Shown one piece after another: positions 32,564 to 41,431 of a stretch of DNA of 64,000 nt. How positions within the stretch are numbered: the first letter of the stretch is position 1; each line of letters opens with the position of its first letter. This DNA comes from Aphanomyces cochlioides (Eukaryota > Oomycota > Saprolegniomycetes > Saprolegniales > Verrucalvaceae). A program made the translations under genes and the position numbers. The stretch is taken from positions 806,001-870,000 of the forward strand of contig JAHQRK010000026.1 of assembly GCA_019828595.1 (NCBI GenBank), in the 5' to 3' direction. The notes below the pieces were generated by a model that did no database searches, was not told where the DNA came from, and was given only the letters and a program-made list of their open reading frames with translations.

Positions 32564-33152
32564 ATAGCTTACATGTAAATGCATCAATACATTTTTGTGT
32601 TTTCTTTGCGTATTGCGGGTTTCTTTTATCATTGCGGAAGGCAAGTGGATGTCGTCGAACGAAATTTGCATGGTATCGGTTTCGAACAAAAAAGAGATCT
32701 AACCAATCAAAGTCGAATCTTTTTTCTATATCTGTCTTGAAAACACAAAGGAGGTCGAGCCAATCAAATTTGAGTAAGTAGCCTTTTTATTTTTGCTCAA
32801 TCAAATGCCAATTTAGAAATACCACATATATGACCAATCAATTTATGTGCGAATACCCATATCCAACTTCACAAAAACTTATTTCATCAGCCCTTTCCAT
32901 TAAACTCAAAATGCCGATACGCTACAGATCCAATTCATCTCGATACCTACGATGATAAAATTATGTGCAGTGCAAATTCATTTACACTGTCCTGTGGGTG
33001 ACGTGTGAAGATTCAGGTTGATATCACGAAATATACAGATGGATTCTTTGCGAAGCTATTTTAAGCTTTGCAAGCTTTATATACCGAGCTTTACAAGCTA
33101 AATATGGATGTGCTGCCGTCCGTATTTCATTCTTGGATTCTTTGGAACGACT
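32564..33152 (+). promoter_or_regulatory. Spacer with second CCAAT/TGTGCGAA module
   Basis: CCAAT boxes at 32703, 32760 and 32834 and TGTGCGAATACCC at 32845-32857 precede an ATG at 32911 (CAAAATGCCGATACGC), whose frame closes after 14 codons. The arrangement copies the SET-gene promoter. It may drive the transposase through an unrecognised first exon, or be the start of a lost third gene. Confidence 0.4.
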
Positions 33153-33153
33153 A

Positions 33154-35187
33154 AATAACACCACACCGTGATGAACCAACGACGCCACAGCGTGAGGGAC
33201 CAACGATTCCACAGTGTGATGAGTCCATGACGCCAGAGTGTGCTGAACCAATGGCCCCGCAGCCCGAGGAAACTGAATCAACTAGCACATTGTACGACTT
33301 TTGTGCTCCTCCTGTATCTACATTTCCGACCCCAGAAGAAGCGCATGTTGCGATCAATAGATTTGCTCGGGATCACGGATACGCAGTCATCCGATTGCGT
33401 TCTTACAATGACAAGAAATCAATCTGCCGTCGTGTGGTTTTTGCATGTGACCGTCATGGCGTGTACAAACCTTCAAAACCACTGCCTGGAACAAAGCGCC
33501 GTCCAGGAAGATCAACAAAAAAGTGCGACTGTCCAATGCGCATAAACATTGTTCGTCATCCAACAAATGGAATGTGGTGCATTGAACATCGTGGAACTGA
33601 GAGAACTCACAACCACCAAAGATCTAGGGAACCTTCATCTCATGCTGCTCACCGACGCATGGATCGGACCTCCGATGTTGTCCAAGCGATTGTTGCAGAT
33701 GGCAAGTACAGTATTACTCCTGCTCAGACCATGGTTCGACTACGTGACAACAATCCCAATATTTTGATATGAAAGACCGATGTCTACAATGTGAAAACGA
33801 AAGTGGAGCGCGAAGAAACCGGCTCGACTACAAGAGCACAACATCTTCTCAATCTTCTTGAAGAAAATGGGGACATCGCCTTGACTCTCAGGGGAGAATA
33901 TCACACCTGTTTTTTGCGAATGATCAGATTCTGGATATATTTGAAGACAATTCTGACGTCATTTTGATGGATTGCACCTACAAAAGCAACAAGTTTGGCA
34001 TGCCATTATTGAACATCATTGGTGTGAGTGGAATGAACACAACATTGCATTTGGCTCATTGTTTCATGGCTGGTGAAAGCACAAACGATTACCTTTGGGC
34101 TCTCGAAAGTTTGAGAGAGTGCTTGAATGTACGATCGATTATGGCGCCAAACACTTTTCTTGTTGATCGAGATTTGGCCCTACTGAATGCGCTTGAAGAA
34201 ATATATCCGAATGTACCCGTGCTTCTTTGGTTATGGCATGTTGTTAAGGCTGTAGAGACTCATGCACGACTGGCATTTCAAAAGATTACACAACCTACCA
34301 GTTCATTGTCACAAAGAGCAACGCTTGTTGACTCTCCCCAGCATCGTGCGTTCTGTACTGTATTTCACGAACTTGTTCGAGCGACATCGGAGACTGAATA
34401 CGAGTCATGTCGGCAAGGTTTGCGTGCTATATCAGAAGAAGAGGCTGATTATATTGACCAAACATGGCTACACCATTGGAAACTACGCATCGTTCGATTA
34501 TGGACAAACCAAGTTGTCCATTTTGTTTACAAGCAACATCTCGTGTCGAAGGATATCATCGAAGTTTCAAACGATGGCTGAATTCTTCCGAAATCGATAT
34601 GCTGGCCCTATACAAAAAACTTGAGGGCTGGTGGGGAATCTTGATTCAAGAATACAGAGAAGCGCTGTCAGACTCCAAAATGAAGCAACGAATTGGCTTG
34701 ATGAAACCAATGTTTGATGCCGTGCGGTCAGTCATTCACACTTATGCCCTATTGCAATGTCGCGCGCAGTTGTCAATGGTTTCGATGCATCCTTGCACCG
34801 GGGTCTACACTCGTACAACTGGCTTACCTTGCGTACATAAACTTCATGCCTTACGAAGATCTCAAACCATGTTGCGACCAGAAGACTTTCATCCGCATTG
34901 GTGGATCGATCGCTCCGCAGCCCCAGCACCAATTCCTTTACAAGCACTTGACCCACAGACTACTGCTCAGAGACGCGCGGAGGTAGCTCGAAGTGGACGC
35001 AATTTTTCATCTCACAGACGAGGCCGAGGACCTCGTGGAACACGCCGCATGCCCTCATCCTTTGAACACAGTGAAGCGGAACAAATACCAAGACATGCCT
35101 TGCCATCTGTTTCTTCCCAAATTCACAGAACCCAAAACACATTTCGATTTCCACCCATGCGTTTTCATCCATACAATTATTTATAGT
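33154..35187 (+). pseudogene. MULE transposase with three frame lesions
   Basis: The parts of a Mutator-like transposase are in order. A repeat-rich N terminus (TTPHRDEPTTPQREGPTIPQ and similar nine-residue units) comes first. A FAR1/WRKY-GCM1-type zinc domain follows (EEAHVAINRFARDHGYAVIR, KKCDCPMRINI, HNHQRS). The MULE catalytic domain has Asp in VILMDCTYKSNKFGMPLLN and in FLVDRDLALLNAL. A SWIM zinc finger (CTGVYTRTTGLPCVHKL) and a basic tail to 35187 close the gene. Lesions are a TGA at 33770-33772 before KTDVYNVKTKVE, a slip at a T-run near 33910 and a shift near 34520 (before QATSRVEGYHRSFKRWL). The first ATG in the open frame is 33227. No introns repair the breaks, so the element probably depends on an outside transposase. 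Confidence 0.88.
33157..33270 (+). repeat. In-frame 27-bp repeats in MULE transposase N terminus
   Basis: Four diverged copies of a unit like ACGCCACAGCGTGATGAACC run head to tail and encode TPQ-x-(C/R)-(D/E)-E-P-T type nonapeptides. The period keeps the reading frame, so the array was probably translated. Confidence 0.6.
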
Positions 35188-35440
35188 CGGAATTTGTGGG
35201 ACGGTCGTGGGATTAAGTTGTGAAAGTGTTTTCATTCAAACTAACACGATCATATTTCGTTTTCTTCAATGTCGGGAACACAAAGGTCAATAAACTAGCC
35301 TGGCTCGCCACACTGATGATAAAGTCAGAGGGAGCACCGTCCCTGACAGGTCAAGGACAATAAACACAAGGCCATCGATTAAGCTTATCTTATTGCTATA
35401 ACCAAACAATGTCAACTTACTAGCTCAAAACTGGATTCAG

Positions 35441-35520
35441 AGCTCAACAGAAGACGATGCAACCACAGCTTGCATGTTGGCAGCCGAGAAAACTGTGGTT
35501 GCATCCACTCCTGTTGAGCC
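35441..35520. repeat. Foldback hairpin in MULE 3' region
   Basis: AGCTCAACAG..GATGCAACCACAG (35441-35468) and CTGTGGTTGCATC..CTGTTGAGCC (35493-35520) are inverted with about four mismatches in 28 and a 24-base loop. It lies between the transposase stop and the zinc-finger/SET remnant, so it could act as a shared transcription end or be a nested foldback. Confidence 0.6.
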
Positions 35521-36078
35521 TACGAGGCAGGTGCTTGTAAATCTTATATTGAGGAGTCATGCTACATCTAAAATGCCACAGGAATACTAACTGCCAATGT
35601 GAGGATTATTCCATGCTCGGCAACATTGGCGCCTGGGCGACGAAGACAGGAAACAAATACCCACTCGTGCGACGTTGAAAAAAGTCGATTAATCATGTGC
35701 TATATAACGTCAAACTCGAAAGGATGAGGTTTGTTTTGTCTGGAACCTTCTATTGACGAAGTTAGTCGAATGACCCTCGACGCACAGCCATCTACTTTAA
35801 AGCATTGTGCAACGAACGGCAGTCAAATCTTAAGGATGAAAGTTTACACTTTCTTGAGGGATAAAAATCCCTCGTTTTTTTATAATCTCGGATCGTATTG
35901 GTACTACTTCAAGTTTGTATTGGTTAAATCCTCAAATCAAAATTTGAGGGACTTTCATCCCTCTCTATATATTGAAAAGAGGACATCCATCCCTCAATAA
36001 TTGGAGAATTAGATTTATACTCAATAAGTAATGCATTTACAATGTATGATATCCTTAACATGTTGCTTGTTCACCTCA

Positions 36079-36265
36079 TTAAAGTCTGTAGCCTCTTCTG
36101 TACGTAGTAAGAAGCGCTCCATCAGCCTTAATGTTTTTTGTTAATTCAACTACTATCTGAGTTGTCCTTCTTGTACTTGGCAGCGCACTTGGTACAATTG
36201 TAGAATCCATGTTTGTGAGGAAGGATTAGTGAAATGTCCTTTACTTGATTTTCAGTGGCGTCCAT
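36079..36265 (-). pseudogene. Deleted antisense zinc-finger/SET remnant
   Basis: From an ATG at 36265 on the minus strand the frame reads MDATENQVKDISLILPHKHG, then FYNCTKCAAKYKKDNS. This aligns with the start of the SET gene (LILPDEDGTYSCPECKARYK). After a few codons the frame shifts and ELTKNIKADG, LLTTYRRGYRL, stop aligns with the end of that SET domain (EITKNVKGG, LFATYGRSYRM). The zinc-finger histidines and most of SET are deleted. Its upstream region has the same CCAAT and GTGCAAACACCC motifs. It shows the element once carried two divergent zinc-finger/SET genes, one reading inward from each end. Confidence 0.75.
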
Positions 36266-36341
36266 TTGTTGGGTCACAAGTAAATTGGATTGTGATTTAA
36301 AGGACTGTTGGATACGGGAAGTTGTAAGTCAAGGGTGCGTT

Positions 36342-36483
36342 GGGTGTTTGCACAATATTTGATTGGTATATTAACGAGTTTCTCTGCACTGATTGGCTTT
36401 GCATAGAATAAATTCATTGGATAGTAATGCAAAAAAGAGTTGTAATTCAATGTGCGCTGGGTGTTCGCACAAAATTCTATTGG
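36342..36483 (-). promoter_or_regulatory. Inverted CCAAT/TGTGCGAA modules at right end
   Basis: On the minus strand two copies of TGTGC(A/G)AACACCC (36459-36471 in the terminal repeat, 36342-36354 just inside it) each sit 8-13 bases from a CCAAT (ATTGG on plus at 36479 and 36362). The inner copy is 77 bases upstream of the ATG of the remnant gene, so this module looks like a duplicated core promoter. Confidence 0.5.
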
Positions 36484-36868
36484 ACAATATTGACATATAT
36501 TGACAACCAACAAGTTGATTTTGATTGGCCGAATCTATTTTGAATTTGTCAGAGTCAACTCAAGGAGATAAATTTTGATTGGCCACGACTCCTTTTAGTC
36601 ACCAAGCGTACATTTAGGTAGATTATGTCGGCGGCTTAGCACAATTGCTTTCCACCTTGAATAACTATTTTCTATGGATCTATGCCGATTTACGCTATTT
36701 CGCCGAGGAGACGCTCGTGTATTCGTAGGAAAGTTGTTGGCTAAAGCTCAGAAAGACCTCGCTCACTAGTAGTACTAATGTATCTCTGTTGTCAACTATA
36801 TGGGTATACAAATTCCAAGTATAAGGTGTAGACATTTAAAAAGAGGGGTGGGATATTTAGTGTCTCCC
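36436..36868 (-). repeat. MULE right terminal inverted repeat
   Basis: 433 bp, matching 31282-31714 in reverse complement without a visible mismatch. It is followed by the right copy of the target duplication CGCAGAGAT. Confidence 0.93.
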
Positions 36869-36877
36869 CGCAGAGAT

Positions 36878-37451
36878 CCTCAAAGTCAAAGTCGAGCGCA
36901 CCCATGTACGTCATGTGTGGTAGCTATGGCATGTTGTACAACACGATTTTGAGTTTTTGCTCAACAAGGTAATCCTGTTAGTACAACACGTTGTGCAACA
37001 GGAACATTATATATGGAGAAGTGTATTATGTAAGGTGCATGGAGCTCTGATGCACAAGCGTTAGCTCACAGCTATGGTAAGATGTAACAATAGTACCTCG
37101 CGCATCCCCAGCGTAGATGGTTCTAGGAGGATCCCTTTATTGGTAAAAGATACATTTAAAGAGAAAAATACATTCAAAATCAATTCGGCAAATCGACGGA
37201 GTTGGCAATATTGGTGATTTGATACAGACCTCATTCAATCGAATCACGCCGGCGGATCGATTCACCAATCGACGCCATTGGCTAATAAATATTCTGGGCG
37301 ATTGTGATTGGCTGAATAAAATTTGAGAGAAAGTACTATCCCCATGAGGGAAAGTACTGTTCTGATTTTCATTCATCCAATGTATTGGCGTGATTTGCAA
37401 AGAACCAATCCAAATTGGGAAATTTCTAGTGAATCCACAATATAAAAAGTT
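36878..37451. other. Non-coding spacer right of the MULE
   Basis: No gene recognised. Repeated GTACAACACG/GTTGTGCAAC motifs near 36935-36995 and again near 37570-37625 suggest an old repeat. Confidence 0.35.
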
Positions 37452-37531
37452 GTTCTCTTAATCTAGAAGGCTTTAAATATTTATAACAAGCCGTTCTCTT
37501 AATCTAGAAGGCTTTAAATATTTATAACAAG
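37452..37531. repeat. Tandem duplication of a 41-bp unit
   Basis: GTTCTCTTAATCTAGAAGGC plus 19 further identical bases occurs at 37452-37490 and again at 37493-37531, separated by CC. It is an exact, probably very recent duplication. Confidence 0.9.
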
Positions 37532-37649
37532 CTTTTCATGATTTATAACAAAACGTTATACAATTTTAGTACAACAGACCCGTTGTGCTACAACGATTGC
37601 ACAACGTTTTGCACAACGAACGATTGTACAACCTGCCTTAGTGGTAGCC

Positions 37650-38184
37650 CCATTAATCGCCCGATCCAGCGACGACCTAGCCCTATAAAATTAAATATAG
37701 TCAAATTCATTGGATAAAATAATCTACCAATCATGACGCGTATGTGGCAACTATTTGACCAATAATAGTCAAGACGACCAGGCCAAGAACTCAAATAGGC
37801 GGCGGCACGGCCTTACGGGCTACCTGCCGCCTTTCCCGATGAGAGTAAATATAAAGAAGTCCCTTTTTGGTGCACGTTGGGGGCTTCCTCCTCCGAGTCA
37901 TCCGCCTACAGAAAATTTTCCACTCAACCTCCGCTTCGCTTCGGTGAGCGCAATTTTCTGGGCGGATGTCTGACGTCGTCCGCGTGGCATGAAGCTCAGC
38001 CATTATAAACGTGCAAGAACTGCCCAAGTTCCGTTTGTGGGGCTCTACTTTTAGAGCTTCTTAGTAATTTGACAGTATGATTGGTCAGATAAAGTGAATT
38101 TACACAACAAATCATCAAAACTATTTTATCCAATTAAAACTAATTTTATGGGGTTAGGTCGTCGCTGGACCGGGCGATTAATGG
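37650..38184. mobile_element. 535-bp MITE with 43-bp inverted repeats
   Basis: CCATTAATCGCCCGATCCAG (37650) continues as a 43-bp arm that is repeated inverted at the right end (GGGCGATTAATGG to 38184) with about four mismatches, through CGACGACCTA and ATAAAATTA. No target duplication is evident. It lies 155 bp upstream of secreted-protein gene B. Internal frames are not credible. Confidence 0.75.
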
Positions 38185-38339
38185 AGTAACATTTGTGGGA
38201 TGAACCGTTCGCGGAAGGCTTCTGGTGCTGCAATCACTGCTTATTGTGGATGTAAGTCACATGATTCCACTCCGCCGTCTTGCTTTCGCGCGCCTGGTTT
38301 CCTGTCAGAGTGGAATTTGCATCTCTCAAGGTAATCGTC

Positions 38340-38765
38340 ATGCGCATCTTGACGCCACTCGCGCTTGCCGCGTCTGCCGCCGTGGCGTTCCACCAAGACT
38401 CGAGCATTCCCCGCGCGCTGGAAGAGTCCATGGCGTCGAGACGGTTCGTCGACGTGGACCGCACGCTCTCGGACAAAAAGTATGAAAAAAAGTACAGCGA
38501 GCGCTGCTCGGCGATCGGCGCAGCTTGCGGCCGCGTGGCCGGCAAAGCGATTGCAGCTGGCAAGGCCATGTTCTCCAAACCCGGCGCTCGTGGATACGAT
38601 TCGAAACACTACAGTTGGAAGGAGCGCGTCAAAATCGCAGGCATCGCCGGCGGTGCGACCGGCGAGATGAACGGCAAAAACCAAGACGCGAAATTTGGCG
38701 CCAGGCTCGGGAAAGCCAAGGACGAACGCATCGCGCGAAGAAAAGCGGCCACGAAGCATATATAA
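38340..38765 (+). CDS. Small secreted glycine-zipper basic protein B
   Basis: This 141-residue single-exon protein is a paralogue of the product at 20621. The start chosen is the ATG at 38340 because it aligns with gene A (MRILTPLALAASAAVAF, signal peptide). An earlier in-frame non-ATG start would add about 20 non-signal residues. The mature part has KKYEKKYSERCSAIGAACGR and VAGKAIAAGKA, then HYSWKERVKIAGIAGGATGE, then a basic tail (KAKDERIARRKAATK). Both core cysteines and the two glycine-rich helices of gene A are conserved while the linker is not, the pattern of a protein under selection on its core. Its function is unknown; secreted membrane-active or host-directed roles are possible but unproven. 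Confidence 0.72.
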   Translation: MRILTPLALAASAAVAFHQDSSIPRALEESMASRRFVDVDRTLSDKKYEKKYSERCSAIGAACGRVAGKAIAAGKAMFSKPGARGYDSKHYSWKERVKIAGIAGGATGEMNGKNQDAKFGARLGKAKDERIARRKAATKHI

Positions 38766-39492
38766 ACAACCACTACCAGTACTAACGCCCGCGACCCGCT
38801 CTGCTCCCTTGCACGTCGTCATTACGTAATGCAATGTCTTGTCATCAACATGCAGCAAGGATGAATTCCCGCGAGAATGATGGAGCATACCGTCAAGCAC
38901 ATCGTGGGAGATGGATCGGATCTGTGGTACGGTCGACGGGACTCCCTCCGTCGTTGGTGTTGAAGTGTTGAAGTGTCCACCGCCGTCCGTTCCCACGGCA
39001 GCAAGCTCGACTCGACTGGAACTCGATGACCGACTTGGATGCCCACCAAGGCGGCACACACACTGCGACGCTTCTTCACAGCTCGACTGGGGCTTGTGCC
39101 ATCGGCATGGATCCATGACGATTCCACAACCTTTGTCGACGGCTGTGTAGCAGCAAACATGCTCGTCGGACACTCTTGGCGTGATTTCCACGACACCACA
39201 GCTCTGCCATGATGGAGAGAGTCCATCTCTGCCTGCCTCTCGATGGAGGAGTCCCTGTCGTCGATTCAAGAGGCTGCAGGGCGTCGAGAGCAGAGTCACC
39301 ATGGAGGATACGACCGCAGTAGGCTTGTCGAGGGAGAGGACATCATGACGACGCCGTGGTCGTGGAGATCTCATTTGAGCACTTTCAAGCTGTGATCGCA
39401 TCGGAAGCTGGAGAAACCACGTCGGTGCTGCTAGGCACTGGCACCACCCGCGCACTGGCGGACTTCATGGCGTTTGCTGGCCCATGAAAGCC
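38766..39492. other. Spacer sharing downstream sequence with gene A
   Basis: The block ATGCAGCAAGGA..TTCCCGC near 38848-38873 matches one 60-110 bp after gene A (21140-21170), so gene and 3' flank were duplicated together. A 404-codon minus-strand frame crosses this region and gene B antisense, but it has no family motif. Confidence 0.45.
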
Positions 39493-39589
39493 TCAGTGCT
39501 TGTCGGGCTCGCTGGAATCGGTGACACCTGCGCTGTCCATGCGATGCCAGCGGCGATCGCACGTTCGTACGGCAACGTCATGTCGAGAT

Positions 39590-40410
39590 CGTACGTGCCA
39601 GAACAGACAAATGCCACATAACCGATGAAATATGAACGAATGGACGAACGACAGAGTCATGCCAACGAACAAACGATCGATGAGGAACAACGAACGAACG
39701 ACCACAACAGAACAAAGGGCTCCAAATTGACGAAATATGAACGAATGGACGATCAAATACAACGAACAGACGACATCGTCGGTGAAAATGGCACACACAA
39801 CGAATGGACGACATCGTCCGTGAAAATGACAAATAGAACGAATGGACGACAATTCCGGCAAGTATACGAACAGACGACATCGTCCAAGATACCGCACAAA
39901 CGTCAAACTTCCGCGAGTGGACGATTTTGAAAAGACGAACAAACGATCGCGTCCAAATCAAAAGATGACAACGAACAAACGAATGCGAAAAAGCGCGAAC
40001 AGACGACCAGAGTCTCCGAATTGACGAAATATGAACGAATGGACGACATCCTCAGTGATACGAACAAACGACACGGAACTTTCAATCCCAGCAACACACT
40101 CTCGCGACACCACTTGACGAATTGACGATCACACGACAAGAACGAACAGACGAAAGTCTCCGAACGGACGAAACGTGGACGCCAGCGCGCAAGAAATACA
40201 ACGAACAGACGACAATGTCAATCCAACGACAAAAAATACAACGAATGGACGTGTCGAAGGCTACGAATGAACGAACAGACGACCAGAAGAGACCAAAGTC
40301 TCCAAACAGGCGACAGATGAACGAATGACAGCGTGTGAAAGTGCAAAGTCGATCCTATAAAACGAACAGACGATAGGTGCCAGCAAAAACCAGCCAGCTG
40401 CAAAGTGTCG
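39590..40410. repeat. Degenerate GAACAGACGA minisatellite
   Basis: The tract is dominated by ACGAACAGACGAC, GAACGAATGGACGA and GAACAAACGACA variants in no fixed period. Its left edge (GATCGCACGTTCGTACGGCA and CGTCATGTCGAGATCGTACG near 39556-39597) is the reverse complement of the exon start at 44062-44100 of the LRR/EF-hand gene. The array therefore corresponds, inverted, to that gene's large intron plus exon boundary. A shorter piece recurs at 40825-40870. Confidence 0.75.
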
Positions 40411-41031
40411 TGGCAATTATAGATGTATCTATTTTTCCAAATCTATTTGAAGTCTATAGCCAATCAGAATCGAGTATTTGCCTTCTTGACAAAAACACAC
40501 GCAAAACACACATTCATAACTTTATTGAATGCACTTTCAAATTACACTTGAACTCACTATACCGGAATATTAATAGTATTTCAATTTTTAGTCAAAAATA
40601 CAAATTTCAGTGAAAATGACAATATTTTTTACCAAAATCGAGCAAATCGATTCGATCAGACTGAAGTCAAGTATTGAATGGAAAGTATGGCAAACGTCCC
40701 AAATTAATTGCACGTGTGTCTGGGTGTGTTTTGCGTGAATTAGGTAAATACTCGATTCTGATTGGCTGAGAGTTTTGCAGATCGGTTTGAAAATCGGGAA
40801 AAACACATCGCAAGAACCATTTCACGAATTGACGATCACACGACAAGAACGAACAGACGAACAGACACGCGGTACGATCGAACACCATATCAAGCCTTGG
40901 AGCATTCGACGTGAAAACCACGCAACAAATCACGCCAAGTCGACGCGCCATGCACTCCAAAGACGCCACACGCTGACGCCGCCGAGGAGCGTACCTCGTC
41001 TTTTTCGACTTTGCCATCCCTCGGATCAATC
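40411..41031. other. Spacer with inverted AT-rich repeat
   Basis: GCCAATCAGAATCGAGTATT (40459) and its reverse complement (AATACTCGATTCTGATTGGC near 40745) bracket about 300 bp of AT-rich DNA with AAAACACACGCAAAACACAC/GTGTGTCTGGGTGTGTTTTG near both ends: an inverted-repeat element of about 310 bp. No gene. Confidence 0.55.
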
Positions 41032-41286
41032 ATGCGTTTCTTGATGCCCCTCGCGCTTGCCGTGTTCGCCGTCGTGGCGTTCCACCATCGAGACTCGCGT
41101 GTTCTGCTCGACCATCCGCTACAAGATGCTGCCCTCGTCTCGAGCCGTCTCCAGGAAGACTCACGACGACGATTGAATCGGTCGGTGAGTTTTGCGGCCG
41201 CCCTCGACGCAACGTTCCACCTGTCGTCCGCTAGGCCAGGCGCTATCAAACAGTGGGGCAAATATTCCGTCCGACGTGAACGCTGA
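41032..41286 (+). pseudogene. 5' fragment of secreted family (copy C)
   Basis: MRFLMPLALAVFAVVAFHHR is the same signal peptide as in genes A and B, and the linker ends SRRRLNR as in A (STRRLRDWNRR). After that a GTGAG follows and similarity stops, so the glycine-rich core is lost. The 5' piece could still be translated to 84 residues. It sits 145 bp upstream of the LRR/EF-hand gene. Confidence 0.65.
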
Positions 41287-41431
41287 ACGCAATGCCGCTG
41301 TGGCCAAGGGGAATTTAGGAGAATCTCCACTGTGGACGCAGCGCAATGCCTACGGCGCCCCCGCCCCCTGGGGGGGACCCAAGGGGGGTTCAAGGGGGTG
41401 GATGCCAATGGGATTCCACTCGTAGAGTTAC

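Larger units (their letters stand above)
31282..36868 (+). mobile_element. Complete Mutator-like element carrying SET-domain cargo
   Basis: The 5,587-bp element starts GGGAGACACTAAATATCCCA and ends with the reverse complement. Its terminal inverted repeats are 433 bp each (31282-31714 and 36436-36868), and I found no mismatch when reading them against each other. CGCAGAGAT is duplicated on both sides (31273-31281 and 36869-36877), the 9-bp duplication characteristic of Mutator/MULE. In order, it contains a zinc-finger/SET gene (+), a MULE transposase with lesions (+), a foldback hairpin, and a deleted zinc-finger/SET remnant (-). Identical ends mean it arrived recently although its own transposase is broken, so it was probably mobilised by another copy. 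Confidence 0.93.

Noticed and set aside
38241..39455. 404-codon open frame on the minus strand
   Set aside because: It runs antisense across secreted gene B and its flank in GC-rich DNA, has no domain, and the sense gene B has a signal peptide and a paralogue.
39590..40410. Possible CRISPR-like array
   Set aside because: Repeats are degenerate, have no constant length and no unique spacers, and the DNA is eukaryotic.
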